Of a DNA stretch of 62,978 nucleotides, positions 26,661 to 35,288 are shown one piece after another. The DNA is from Massilia mucilaginosa (GTDB taxonomy: Bacteria > Pseudomonadota > Gammaproteobacteria > Burkholderiales > Burkholderiaceae_D), in the NCBI RefSeq assembly GCF_011682145.1, contig NZ_WHJH01000041.1, positions 1 through 62,978 of the forward strand. Direction: 5' to 3'. A program made the position numbers and the translations under genes. Under the pieces are notes generated by a model, which had not been told where the DNA came from, did not search any database, and saw nothing but the letters and a program-made list of their open reading frames with translations. How positions within the stretch are numbered: position 1 is the stretch's first letter; every line of letters starts with the position of its first letter.

Positions 26661-27803
26661 ATGAAACCGCTGTACGCGCCCATCTTCGCCGCCTTCATCC
26701 TCCCCACCGCCTTTGCCCAGTACAGCGAGTGCCGGCAATCGTGGATGCCGCCCGATGCGCCCGCCTTCTGTCCGTTCGAGCCCGAACCGTCGCTGCCGGA
26801 AGCGCGCACTTACCACGCGGTCACGAACACCGGCAAGAACATCTATGTTGCAGGCGGCTACCAATTCACCGCGTCGACCGGGGTGGTGACGTACTACAAC
26901 AGCGTGCTGCTCGCGCGCGTGGGCACGACTGGCCGCCTGGGGGCGTGGAGCGTCGAACCGGCCTTTGCCACGGCGCGCGCGGGCACCGCGCTGGCGCAGG
27001 CCGGCAACTGCCTGTTCCTGGCTGGCGGCAGTTCCTCGACGCCGACCTCGCTCAACTACTACGACGATGTTCAGTTCGCGCGGGTGCAGACGAACGGGCG
27101 CTTGTCCGCCTGGACCAGCAGCCCTTCGAAACTCAAAACGCCGCGCTCGAACCACAGCCTGCTGACCATTAGCGGCGAGCAAGGCACGTTTCTGTATGTC
27201 GTGGCGGGCGTTACACAGATCGGGGCCGATACGGTGCACCTGGACGATGTGGAGGTCGCCAAGGTCGGCAATGACTGCGCGCTTGGTCCCTGGCAGGGGG
27301 CCAACTTCCACATGAAAGGCGGGCGCAGCTCGCCGCAGGCGCTGGCGGTGCGCAAGCATATCGTGACCATCGGCGGCTGGGGCGACCTCGATTTGTATGA
27401 TGTGTACGATGACGTGCAGGTCAGTGCACCGCGCCCGGATGGCACTCTGGCCCCATGGCAAACGGCGCCCGCGCGCCTGACCTCGGGTCTGTACGGCCAC
27501 GCGGCGGTATTCGTTCCCGCGCCGCAAGGGCCGCAGGCGCCGATGCTGCTGACCGTCGGTGGCCAGCCCGGCACCGGCGCCTACGCCAACTGGATCAATT
27601 ACAACTATGTGCGGCGCAACGAGAGCTTGCCGGATGCACTGGGCCGCTGGCGCATTGCTCCCAGCGGCAAGCTGCCGAACGGGCGCGCCGGATTGGGCGC
27701 CGTCGAGGTGGACGGGCGCCTGTTCGTCATCGGCGGCAACGATTCAGCCGGTGTGTATTACCGCGACGTGCTGTCGGCACGCTTCGATGCCGGGCGGCCG
27801 TGA
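26661..27803 (+). CDS. Secreted kelch-like beta-propeller protein
   Basis: A 380-residue protein with signal peptide MKPLYAPIFAAFILPTAFA and AGGAGCAG before the start. The body consists of degenerate repeats of about 50 residues, each with a glycine pair strand (IYVAGGY, LFLAGGS, LYVVAGV, VTIGGW, LLTVGGQ, LFVIGGN) and a link of the form DDV-x-A-x-V-x3-GRL-x-W. Six such strands suggest a six- or seven-bladed kelch propeller. An N-terminal cysteine pair (SECRQSW and AFCPFEP) may form a disulfide. Role unknown; extracellular kelch propellers bind glycans or act as copper oxidases, but no tyrosine-cysteine copper site is evident. Confidence 0.75.
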   Translation: MKPLYAPIFAAFILPTAFAQYSECRQSWMPPDAPAFCPFEPEPSLPEARTYHAVTNTGKNIYVAGGYQFTASTGVVTYYNSVLLARVGTTGRLGAWSVEPAFATARAGTALAQAGNCLFLAGGSSSTPTSLNYYDDVQFARVQTNGRLSAWTSSPSKLKTPRSNHSLLTISGEQGTFLYVVAGVTQIGADTVHLDDVEVAKVGNDCALGPWQGANFHMKGGRSSPQALAVRKHIVTIGGWGDLDLYDVYDDVQVSAPRPDGTLAPWQTAPARLTSGLYGHAAVFVPAPQGPQAPMLLTVGGQPGTGAYANWINYNYVRRNESLPDALGRWRIAPSGKLPNGRAGLGAVEVDGRLFVIGGNDSAGVYYRDVLSARFDAGRP

Positions 27804-27927
27804 AGGTGGCCAGCTGTCAGCGCTGGCCAAACAGGGCTCGTGCCCCCGGTCGGCAAGATCGCGCTAACGCCAGTCCGAGTCCGTCGAGTTTGGCGGCGGG
27901 GCACGAACATCATGCCCCGCGGTCTAC

Positions 27928-29202
27928 TCAATCGAGCGGCACGCCCCGATACTTGTTGACCTCCGACGCTGTCACCGGCGGCGCCTTGTTGCTCCAGCTA
28001 TTGCGCAGGTAGCTCACCACGGCCGCCACTTCATGATCATCCATGACGTGGCTGTACGGCGGCATGCCGTACGGACGCGGATTGCCGGCCGTGCCCGGCG
28101 CAAAGCCGCCGTTGAGCACGATACGGATCGGGTTGACCGCTTCCTTCATGGTCAGCGCGCGGTTGCCGTCCAGCGGCGGATAGTGCGGCGGCAAGCCTTT
28201 GCCGTCGGCGCCGTGGCACTCGATGCAGTTCGCTTCGTACAGCTTCTTGCCCTGCGCCAGCACCGTGATCACGCGCGGATCGGTCGACGCCTCCAGCGGC
28301 GGCGCCGGCGTGGCCGGCAGCGACTTCAGATACACCGCCATCGCCGTCACATCCTCGGTCTCCAGGTGCTGCAGGCTGCGCTGCACCACTTCGGCCATCG
28401 GTCCGAACACGGTGGCGCGCGGCGATACGCCGGTCTTGAGCAGGTCGACGATGTGCGGCACTTCCCAACTGCCCAGGCCCGCTTCGGCGTCGGAGGTGAG
28501 CGATGGCGCATACCAGCCGATCGTCGGAATCAGTCCGCCCGACAAGCCTTCTTCGCTAGCGCCGAAGCTGTTGCGCGTGCTGTGGCAGGCGGCGCAGTGG
28601 CCCAGGCCTTCGACCAGGTAGGCACCGCGGTTCCACTGGGCGTTCTGGGTGCCGACCGGCACGTATTCGCCCGGCTTGAAGTACAGCAGGCGCCAGCCCG
28701 CCAGCATGATCTGCTGGTTGTAGGGGAACGACAGACGGTGCGGCTGGTTCGGCGCTTTTTGCGCGGGAATGCTCTGCATGAAGGCGTACAGCGCGTCCGA
28801 ATCGGCGCGGCTGACCTTGGTGTAGTTGGTGTACGGGAAGGCCGGATACAGCAGGCGGCCATCGCGCGACTTGCCGTTGTGCAGCGCGTTCCAGAAGTCG
28901 TCGGCGCTCCAGGCGCCGATGCCGGTCTCGCGGTCGGCGGTGATATTCGGTGCGACCAGGCTGCCGAACGGGGTCTGGAGCGCGCGCCCGCCGGCGTATT
29001 CGGCCCCGCCGCGTTCGGTGTGGCAGGCCATGCAGTCGCCGGCCTTGGCCAGATAAGCGCCACGGGCGATGTTCTGGGCGGTCGGCGCGAAGTCGGCCGG
29101 TGACTTGGAGGCGATGAAGTCGTTGCGCGGCCAGGCGACGGCGACTGCCACGCCAAGCGCGCTGGCCAGCAGCGCGAGGCTGATGAGTAATTTCTTTTTC
29201 AT
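27928..29202 (-). CDS. Tri-haem cytochrome c (alcohol/gluconate dehydrogenase-type subunit)
   Basis: A 424-residue exported cytochrome c with a signal peptide (LLISLALLASALGVAVAVA) and three haem sites, CMACH, CAACH and CIECH, near residues 58, 206 and 325. Domain order and length match the membrane-associated cytochrome subunit (AdhB-like) of PQQ alcohol and flavin gluconate dehydrogenases, which passes electrons to ubiquinone. The catalytic dehydrogenase subunit is absent here. It lies 15 bases after the dihaem cytochrome gene upstream on the same strand, so the two probably form an operon. Confidence 0.9.
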   Translation of the reverse strand: MKKKLLISLALLASALGVAVAVAWPRNDFIASKSPADFAPTAQNIARGAYLAKAGDCMACHTERGGAEYAGGRALQTPFGSLVAPNITADRETGIGAWSADDFWNALHNGKSRDGRLLYPAFPYTNYTKVSRADSDALYAFMQSIPAQKAPNQPHRLSFPYNQQIMLAGWRLLYFKPGEYVPVGTQNAQWNRGAYLVEGLGHCAACHSTRNSFGASEEGLSGGLIPTIGWYAPSLTSDAEAGLGSWEVPHIVDLLKTGVSPRATVFGPMAEVVQRSLQHLETEDVTAMAVYLKSLPATPAPPLEASTDPRVITVLAQGKKLYEANCIECHGADGKGLPPHYPPLDGNRALTMKEAVNPIRIVLNGGFAPGTAGNPRPYGMPPYSHVMDDHEVAAVVSYLRNSWSNKAPPVTASEVNKYRGVPLD

Positions 29203-29217
29203 GGATCGGTTCCTGGC

Positions 29218-29931
29218 TTAGTCCGGGGCGCTGCCGCAGTTGATCGGCAGGGGGCGCGCGATGGCGGCGGCCGGGCGGGTCTCGGGCGCCACCTGCTGCG
29301 TGCCGAGCCAGGACGAGACGGCGTTGACGTCTTCCAGGCTGAGGCGTTCGGTGATGACGGCCATGCAGTCGGGTGCGTGGGTGCGGCGCGTCTTGTTGCG
29401 CCAGGCGCCGAACTGGGCGTTGATATAGTCGCGCGGCAAGCCGGCCAGGCCGGGAATCGACGGGGTCACGCCGGTCAGTTTTTCGCCATGGCAGGCGATG
29501 CAGGCCGGCACCTTGAGGGCCGGGTCGCCCTGCAGGGCCAGCTGGCGGCCGCGCGCGAGCACGGCCGGCGTGGCCGAAGTCGCCTGCGGCGGTGGCGGCG
29601 GCAAGTGCTCGGCGGCGAAATGTGCGGCGATCTCGTGCAGGTAGGCGTCGGGCAAGTGATCGACCATGTAGGTCATCAGCGGATACTGGCGGCGGCCTTC
29701 GCGGAAATTGACCAGCTGGTTGTACAGATAGCCGGCCGGCTTGCCGGAAATGCGCGGGAAGTAGGCGTCGTTGACGTCCTTCTTGGCATGGCAGGAGGCG
29801 CAGGCCAGCAGGCGCTGGGACATCGTGTCCGGCAGCACGGCGGGACGCTCGGCCGCGTGCAGCGGGGCCGCAGCGAGCATGCCGAACGCAAGCGCGCCGA
29901 GCACGAGTGCGCGGGTAGGGGTGTTTCGCAT
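29218..29931 (-). CDS. Di-haem cytochrome c
   Basis: A 237-residue periplasmic cytochrome c4-like protein with signal peptide (LVLGALAFGMLAAAPLHA) and two haem motifs, CASCH near residue 45 and CIACH near 145, each followed by the typical GKPAGYLYNQLVNFREGRR or GLPRDYINAQFGAWRNKTRR segment bearing the methionine-ligand helix. It probably shuttles electrons to or from the tri-haem protein encoded next. I start at MRNTPTRAL, where the signal peptide begins. It is divergent from the LysR gene at 30105. Confidence 0.9.
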   Translation of the reverse strand: MRNTPTRALVLGALAFGMLAAAPLHAAERPAVLPDTMSQRLLACASCHAKKDVNDAYFPRISGKPAGYLYNQLVNFREGRRQYPLMTYMVDHLPDAYLHEIAAHFAAEHLPPPPPQATSATPAVLARGRQLALQGDPALKVPACIACHGEKLTGVTPSIPGLAGLPRDYINAQFGAWRNKTRRTHAPDCMAVITERLSLEDVNAVSSWLGTQQVAPETRPAAAIARPLPINCGSAPD

Positions 29932-30021
29932 GGATGATTCTCTGATAAGGTGACCGGTGACAGCATCATAGCGTGTCACGTAAGGGGGCGACAGGTGCAG
30001 TGCGCGGCGGAAAAGCGGATC

Positions 30022-30077
30022 AGTCCGGTACGGCCGGTCAGGCACGGCCGGTCAGGCACGGCCAGTCAGGCACGGCC
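30022..30077 (+). repeat. Four tandem 14-bp repeats upstream of LysR gene
   Basis: The unit GGTCAGGCACGGCC occurs exactly at 30036-30049 and 30050-30063, with one change at 30064-30077 and two or three changes at 30022-30035. The array lies between the cytochrome and LysR starts, ending 27 bases before the LysR ATG. It could be a set of regulator half-sites or simple slippage. Confidence 0.65.
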
Positions 30078-30104
30078 ATTTCAGGAAAGGCAGGAAACTC
30101 GTTC

Positions 30105-30992
30105 ATGATCGACAAGCTGGAGATCAATCACTTAAGAATGCTCGACGCCTTGTACAAGCACGGCAAGCTGTCGGCGGCGGCCGAGCACCTGGGCGTCTCG
30201 CAGCAGGCGATCAGCCTGCAATTGAAGAAGTTGCGCGCGCTATTGCGCGATCCGCTGTTCGTGCGCACCGGGCACGGCATGGCGGCCACGCCCTACGCCA
30301 GGTTGATCGAGCCGCATATCGAGCAGGTACTGGTGCGCATCAGCGCCATTCCGCTGCCCGATTCGGTCACACCGGCGCAGATCGAACGCACGCTGGCAAT
30401 CTGCGCCACCGACTATACGCAAAAAGTCATCGTCGGCCCGCTGCTGCGCGAGCTGCGCCTGCTGGCGCCCAAGGTGAAGATCATCGTCAGCGCCATCGAG
30501 GTCCATCACCTGACCCAAAAAATGCAACGCGGCGATATCGACCTGACCTTCACTTCCGACGCTTACGTGCCGCCCGGGCTCATCTCCGAGCCGCTGTTCA
30601 TCGAACAGTACCGCTGCGTGTCGGCCGACCAATCCATGCCCGCCGGCGGCGTGATGGCGCTGGACAAACTGGTCGGCTACGACTTTGTCATCACCTCGCC
30701 CGGGATCGGCAGCTTCAAGGGATCGGCGGATACCTGGTTCGAGCGGCAGGGCTTGCGCCGCAACGTGGTCATGTCGGCGCCATCGTTTTTCATGGCGATG
30801 GACTATCTGAAGCAGTCGACCATGGTCGGCTTTGTCCCGACCCGCCTGCTGCCGTGCGATGGCTTGTTCGACGTCCCCCTGGAAAAGTACCCGCCCGGAT
30901 ATGCAGTCGTGGCGGCCTACCATCCCAGCGCGAACAACGATCCCTTTCTGCGCTGGCTGCTGGGGCGGGTGCGCCTGCTGCTGGCGGCCTGA
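30105..30992 (+). CDS. LysR-family transcriptional regulator
   Basis: A 295-residue LysR protein. The helix-turn-helix is NHLRMLDALYKHGKLSAAAEHLGVSQQAISLQLKKL, followed by DPLFVRTGHGMAATPYA. The effector domain starts near residue 90 (ERTLAICATDYTQKVIVGPLL) and resembles the PcpR/NodD-like group. The start MIDKLEINH has CAGGAAAC nine bases upstream. It is divergent from the cytochrome operon and is followed on the same strand by a RidA gene 100 bases on; it may control either. Confidence 0.92.
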   Translation: MIDKLEINHLRMLDALYKHGKLSAAAEHLGVSQQAISLQLKKLRALLRDPLFVRTGHGMAATPYARLIEPHIEQVLVRISAIPLPDSVTPAQIERTLAICATDYTQKVIVGPLLRELRLLAPKVKIIVSAIEVHHLTQKMQRGDIDLTFTSDAYVPPGLISEPLFIEQYRCVSADQSMPAGGVMALDKLVGYDFVITSPGIGSFKGSADTWFERQGLRRNVVMSAPSFFMAMDYLKQSTMVGFVPTRLLPCDGLFDVPLEKYPPGYAVVAAYHPSANNDPFLRWLLGRVRLLLAA

Positions 30993-31092
30993 CCATGGGT
31001 TCGCTTGTATCGCTTACAAGCGCGCCTCGATTGATGGACCGGTGGCGTCCCCGCATACTGCGGCCTCGTGTCGTTCACCAGTGAGGTTTTTC

Positions 31093-31497
31093 ATGAGTAT
31101 TGTGCAGATCAATCCGGCCGCCTTGTACGACGGCGCGCCGTTCGGCATGTCGCAGGCGACAGTCGACAGCGGCAGTGGCCTGGTGTTCGTCTCGGGACAG
31201 GTCGATTGGGGTAGCGATTACCAGGTCAGGCACGGCGCCATCGAGGCGCAGGCCGAGGGCGCCATCAGGCATCTGCTGACCGTGCTGGAGGCGTCTGGCT
31301 CATCGCTCGGGAATGTGCTGCAACTGCGCGTGTATGTCAGGGGAGAGCTCGGCGAGCACATGGACAAGCTGGCTCCGCTGATGGCCCGGTATTTCGGCGC
31401 ATCGCGGCCGGCGCTCACCGGCATCGGCGTCGCCTCGCTGGCGTCGCCGGAAACCTTGATCGAAATTGAAGCGGTGGCAAGGGTATGCGATGCATAG
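31093..31497 (+). CDS. RidA-family protein
   Basis: A 134-residue member of the RidA/YjgF/UK114 family, whose founding enzyme deaminates reactive enamines and imines. It shows SSGLVFVSGQVDW-type strand (GSGLVFVSGQ), AIRHLLTVLEASGSSLGNVLQLRVYV and a C-terminal LIEIEAVARV. The key arginine of true RidA lies in the strand VLQLRVYVRGE region. A subgroup may lack deaminase activity, so the function is left general. GTGAGG precedes the ATG. Confidence 0.88.
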   Translation: MSIVQINPAALYDGAPFGMSQATVDSGSGLVFVSGQVDWGSDYQVRHGAIEAQAEGAIRHLLTVLEASGSSLGNVLQLRVYVRGELGEHMDKLAPLMARYFGASRPALTGIGVASLASPETLIEIEAVARVCDA

Positions 31498-31729
31498 ATA
31501 AAGTGCGGGGTCAAGGATAGGGAAGGGCTGAAGGCGGCCGGTTTGCCGGGCTGCGTGAATCTAACTGTCCAGCCCGCTATTGGGGCTGTATAGTTATAAA
31601 AAGTTCATGTATGCACCTTGACTGGCGACCCTCGTTGCGGTCCTGGTGCAGCGTGTCGATGGATCGTTTCACACTGCGCCAACTTTGCCCGGGCGTACCC
31701 CTCCCACCGCATTCATGAGGATGAATCTG

Positions 31730-33850
31730 ATGCGACCTATCCCGAACGACGCACTATATTCCTGTTTACAGGCTCCTCGCTTCACCGCGCGCCGCCGCGC
31801 AAGCCGCTTTGCGGTGATGCATGCGATTGTCGCCTTTGGCGCAGTGAGCGCCGTGCCGGCATTGGCGGCAACGCCCGCAACGCTCATCAGCGGCGCTTCG
31901 CAACGCTGCCTGGAGGTCGCCCAAGGCAGCCAGCAGCCCCGCACACCCGTCGTCATCTTCGACTGTCACGGCGCCGCCCATCAGCAATGGGAATTTTCCG
32001 CCGCCGGTGAATTGAAAACCTTCGACGGCGCCCGCTGCCTGGATGTGCGCGGCGCAAGCACCCAGCCGCAGGCCGTCGTGCAATCAACGACATGCAATGG
32101 CGGCGCCAATCAAAAATGGACGCTCAGGCCCGACAAAACCATCGTCAATGCGCAGTCCGGGCTGTGCCTGACCGTGAAAGGCGGCGCCACCGCCAATGCG
32201 ACCGGCATCGATATGTGGCGATGCCAAGCCAGTTCCCATCAACAATGGTCAGTCGGTGCGACAACGCCTCCGCCGGCCGACACGCAGGAGCCGACGCCCC
32301 CGAGCGGCCTGGCCATCGCCGCCCTGGCCTGCCGTTCGGCCACGCTCACCTGGAAGGCATCGACCGACAACGTCGGGATTGCCTATTACGACATCTACCG
32401 CGACGGGCAGGCGCTCGGCACGGTCAACGCCAGCACGCTCACTGCCCAGCTCGTGCTGACGCCGGGAGCGAACTGGGGCGTCTACGTCAACGCGCGCGAT
32501 GCGGCGGGCAACGTGTCGCAGGCCAGCACCTCGCTTCCAGTCAAAGTGCCGCAGTGCCAGGTGGACACCCAGCCGCCATCCGTCCCCACCGACTTCCGGG
32601 GAACGGTTGCCGGCACCACGGCGACCTTGAACTGGTCCGCCGCCACCGACAACGTCGCCGTGACCGCCTATGACATCTACCGCAACAACAGCATCGCCGG
32701 CAGCACCGGTTCGCTCGGATACACCGACGCCGGGCTCGCTGCCAACACGACCTATCAATACACGCTCGCTGCGCGCGATGCGCAGGGCAATGTGTCGCCA
32801 CGCGGCACGACCTTGTCGCTGACGTCCGGCAGTGCCTGCGCCGACGTCATCTGCTCGGCGGCGCAGGTAGCGGCCGACACCGATATTCCATGGGGCCTGG
32901 CCGCTTTGCCGGACGGAACGGTGTTGTATAGCCGCCGCGACGCGCGCGACATCATCTTGTTGAACCCGGCGTCGGGCGTGAAGAAGACCGTGGGCGTGAT
33001 CCCCAACGTGCAGGGGACCAATGGCGAAGGCGGGCTGCTTGGCCTGGCCATACCGCCCGGATTCCCGGACAAGGATTCCTGGCTGTACGTGTATCACACC
33101 AGCGCGACGGACAACCGCATTGTCCGCATCCGCTATGTGAACGGCACGCTCGACATCGCATCGCTCGAGGTTCTGCTCAAGGGCATCGGCCGTAACAAAT
33201 ACCATAATGGCGGGCGTCTGCGCTTCGGCCCGGACGGTAAACTGTATGCCACCACGGGCGACGCCCAGAACGGCGCTTATGCGCAAGACACCGGCAATCT
33301 CGCCGGCAAAGTCCTGCGGCTCAATCCCAACGGCACGCCGCCGGCCGATAACCCGTTCGGAAACTATGTCTGGAGTTACGGCCACCGCAATCCGCAGGGA
33401 CTGGCCTTCGACGCAAGCGGACGTTTGTGGGAGCAGGAGTTTGGCGATTCGCAGGACGAAACCAATCTGATCGTCAAAGGCGGCAACTACGGCTGGCCGA
33501 ATTGCGAAGGCGTCACCTCGCGCGCCGGGGCCGGCTGTGCAACGGCGGGCTTCATCGCGCCGAAAACGACCTATCGTAACTCGGAAGGATCGTGCAGCGG
33601 CATCGCCATCGTCCGCAATGCCCTGTATGTTGCCTGCCTGGCCGGGAAGCGTTTGTATCGCAGCGACATCAGCGGAGACAAGCTGATCAATGCCCGGCAG
33701 TTTTTTGTCGGCACCTACGACCGCCTGCGCACGGTGGAGCCTGGCATTGACGGCAATTTGTGGATGGCCAACAGCGATGCCGCCGGCGACAAGGATAGCG
33801 TGCCGAACAATACGAATACGCGAATCTGGAAGGTGACCTTGAAGCCGTAA
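31730..33850 (+). CDS. Secreted ricin-lectin/Fn3/PQQ sugar dehydrogenase fusion
   Basis: A protein of about 706 residues with a signal peptide ending VSAVPALAA. Residues about 55-185 form a ricin-type beta-trefoil with three QxW repeats (HQQWEF, NQKWTL, HQQWSV). Two fibronectin type III domains follow (each with the ATDNV-x5-YDIYR motif). Residues about 380-706 are a soluble PQQ-dependent aldose dehydrogenase propeller (DIPWGLAALPDG, GEGGLLGLAIPPGF, GPDGKLYATTGDAQN, YGHRNPQGLAF, GGNYGWPNCEG, VEPGIDGNLW). The lectin and Fn3 parts likely target the oxidase to polysaccharide. The ATG at 31730 has GAGG nine bases before it; ATGs at 31715 and 31721 are alternatives. Confidence 0.88.
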   Translation: MRPIPNDALYSCLQAPRFTARRRASRFAVMHAIVAFGAVSAVPALAATPATLISGASQRCLEVAQGSQQPRTPVVIFDCHGAAHQQWEFSAAGELKTFDGARCLDVRGASTQPQAVVQSTTCNGGANQKWTLRPDKTIVNAQSGLCLTVKGGATANATGIDMWRCQASSHQQWSVGATTPPPADTQEPTPPSGLAIAALACRSATLTWKASTDNVGIAYYDIYRDGQALGTVNASTLTAQLVLTPGANWGVYVNARDAAGNVSQASTSLPVKVPQCQVDTQPPSVPTDFRGTVAGTTATLNWSAATDNVAVTAYDIYRNNSIAGSTGSLGYTDAGLAANTTYQYTLAARDAQGNVSPRGTTLSLTSGSACADVICSAAQVAADTDIPWGLAALPDGTVLYSRRDARDIILLNPASGVKKTVGVIPNVQGTNGEGGLLGLAIPPGFPDKDSWLYVYHTSATDNRIVRIRYVNGTLDIASLEVLLKGIGRNKYHNGGRLRFGPDGKLYATTGDAQNGAYAQDTGNLAGKVLRLNPNGTPPADNPFGNYVWSYGHRNPQGLAFDASGRLWEQEFGDSQDETNLIVKGGNYGWPNCEGVTSRAGAGCATAGFIAPKTTYRNSEGSCSGIAIVRNALYVACLAGKRLYRSDISGDKLINARQFFVGTYDRLRTVEPGIDGNLWMANSDAAGDKDSVPNNTNTRIWKVTLKP

Positions 33851-33856
33851 ATGGAT

Positions 33857-33882
33857 GCGGGCTGCCCGGACGGGCAGCCCGC
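33857..33882. terminator. Bidirectional hairpin between convergent genes
   Basis: A perfect 11-bp stem GCGGGCTGCCC / GGGCAGCCCGC with a 4-base loop, in the 48-base gap between the dehydrogenase and the exonuclease gene. No long T-run follows on either strand, so termination efficiency is uncertain. Confidence 0.6.
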
Positions 33883-33898
33883 TTGCCGGCATGAAGAC

Positions 33899-34507
33899 TT
33901 ACAGTGCGGCCTTGGCGGCGGCCTGGTCCGAGCGCCAGCGCCGATACACGCGCAAGGCCACATGCGCATCGTCGGCGGCGTACAGGATCTGCTTGTCGCT
34001 CAAACGCGGCAAGGACCAGTTGGTGGTGGTGATCTTCTTGGACTTTTGCAGCTTCTGGCCGAAAAAGCGCGCCACCGCGGTCTTGGCGCCCAGGGTGTTG
34101 CGCTCGCCCTTGCGCAGCGCGTTCGACAGGTCGAGCACATTGTGCGCGCCGATGCCGAGTTTGCTTTGCAGGCGCAGGATGTCATCTTTCAAACCGAAAC
34201 CCACCTTGAGGATGGTTGTCGATTCGAGCACGGCCCGGAGCACCTCGACGGCCGCCTCGACCGTCGGCCTGGCGCCGATCTGGAACAGGTAGGCGACCTC
34301 GTCGGTTGCCAGCTGCACCAGGTGCGGGCCGGTCGACTGCTCCCCCTTGAGGAAGGTCGGCTTCGATTCGGTATCGAAGCCGAGCACGTCGGTCGACGAG
34401 AGCGCGGCCAGCGCCTCGGCCGCATCCTGTTCGGAGCGGACCATGCGCACGCTGGCCATCGTGATGCCGTCGTAAGGCGGCAGCAGCGCGTCCGGATCGC
34501 TCGTCAT
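33899..34507 (-). CDS. RNase D-like 3'-5' exonuclease domain protein
   Basis: A 202-residue single DEDDy exonuclease domain. Exo I is VLGFDTESKPTF, Exo II lies in ILKVGFGLKDDILRL, and Exo III is YAADDAHVALRVY with the Y-x3-D tyrosine/aspartate pair. Full RNase D also carries HRDC domains, absent here, so this is a short form such as those found beside other RNA-binding genes. It lies 11 bases downstream of proQ on the same strand, suggesting a common transcript and a role in RNA processing or decay. The frame extends upstream into proQ; ATG at 34507 is used. Confidence 0.85.
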   Translation of the reverse strand: MTSDPDALLPPYDGITMASVRMVRSEQDAAEALAALSSTDVLGFDTESKPTFLKGEQSTGPHLVQLATDEVAYLFQIGARPTVEAAVEVLRAVLESTTILKVGFGLKDDILRLQSKLGIGAHNVLDLSNALRKGERNTLGAKTAVARFFGQKLQKSKKITTTNWSLPRLSDKQILYAADDAHVALRVYRRWRSDQAAAKAAL

Positions 34508-34518
34508 TGCGGCGGGAA

Positions 34519-35046
34519 TCAACCGTTGCGCGAGAACTTGGAGGCGAGCTGGAGCAGCTTTTCCTGGCGCAGGCGGTTCGCTTCGTCGGCCTGGGCGGCG
34601 TCGCGTTCGGCCTTCTTGCGTTCGGCTTCTTTCTTGAAGCGCTGCTGCAAGGTTTCTTTGGCGTGGGTGCGGTGGATGTCGGTCACTTCCGCGCCGGCAA
34701 CGCCGTCGAGGTCGAAACGGACTGTCGCCTTTTCCATCGCGCGCAGGTAGCGCAGGGATCCGGTGTGGATGCCCAGCGCGGCGCGCATGGTCTTGCGGTC
34801 CAGGCCGGGAACGCGTGCCAGCAGTTGCTTGTCGATGCCGATGGCCAGGGGCAGGCAATCGCGGAAAGCAGGGAACTGTTGTTGTAATTGCTTGAGCAGG
34901 GAGCGCGCGCTTTGCGCGGGTGCCGGGGCCGGGTTCGGCGCGGTAGCCGACGCGGTCGCCGGAGCGGCAGCCGGTGCGGTAGCCGGTGCGGTGACGGGAA
35001 CGTCCGCGGTGTCGGCGGCAAGACTAGTTGTATTCATTGACTTCAT
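34519..35046 (-). CDS. proQ: ProQ/FinO-family RNA chaperone
   Basis: A 175-residue protein with the FinO/ProQ domain at about residues 50-150 (LLKQLQQQFPAFRDCLPLAIGIDKQLLARVPGLDRKTMRAALGIHTGSLRYLRAM). The domain is preceded by a disordered Ala/Pro/Thr-rich stretch and followed by a basic, charged helix (LQQRFKKEAERKKAERDAAQ). ProQ proteins bind structured small RNAs and mRNA 3' ends. Starts at 35046 (MKSMNTT) or 35037 are equally possible. A candidate small RNA lies just upstream on the opposite strand. Confidence 0.9.
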   Translation of the reverse strand: MKSMNTTSLAADTADVPVTAPATAPAAAPATASATAPNPAPAPAQSARSLLKQLQQQFPAFRDCLPLAIGIDKQLLARVPGLDRKTMRAALGIHTGSLRYLRAMEKATVRFDLDGVAGAEVTDIHRTHAKETLQQRFKKEAERKKAERDAAQADEANRLRQEKLLQLASKFSRNG

Positions 35047-35254
35047 TGTAAGAGCTGGAACCGGAAGGATAGCATGCGGCCATAGGCGCGTGCGCGGATT
35101 TTATTCGCTTTTGGGCATTGCGCGCATGCGCGGAAGACCGGGAAATCGTGTATGATGCTCCTCTTGTCCTGCGCGCGGGTTGACGAAGCGCAGAAGGTTC
35201 AGCCAGTTGGAAGAGGGCGTCCCGGCACCGGCGGTATCAGCCAAGATTATATCT

Positions 35255-35282
35255 TTGGCTTATATCTGGTATTCGATATATC
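35255..35282 (+). promoter_or_regulatory. Candidate sigma-70 promoter of small RNA
   Basis: TTGGCT and TATATC separated by 16 bases, in an AT-rich patch between proQ and rpoD. Predicted start near 35289. Position and spacing are reasonable, match to consensus moderate. Confidence 0.4.
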
Positions 35283-35288
35283 AATTAT

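Noticed and set aside
30022-30077. Tandem repeats as a possible CRISPR
   Set aside because: The 14-bp units abut with no spacers and no cas genes are present.
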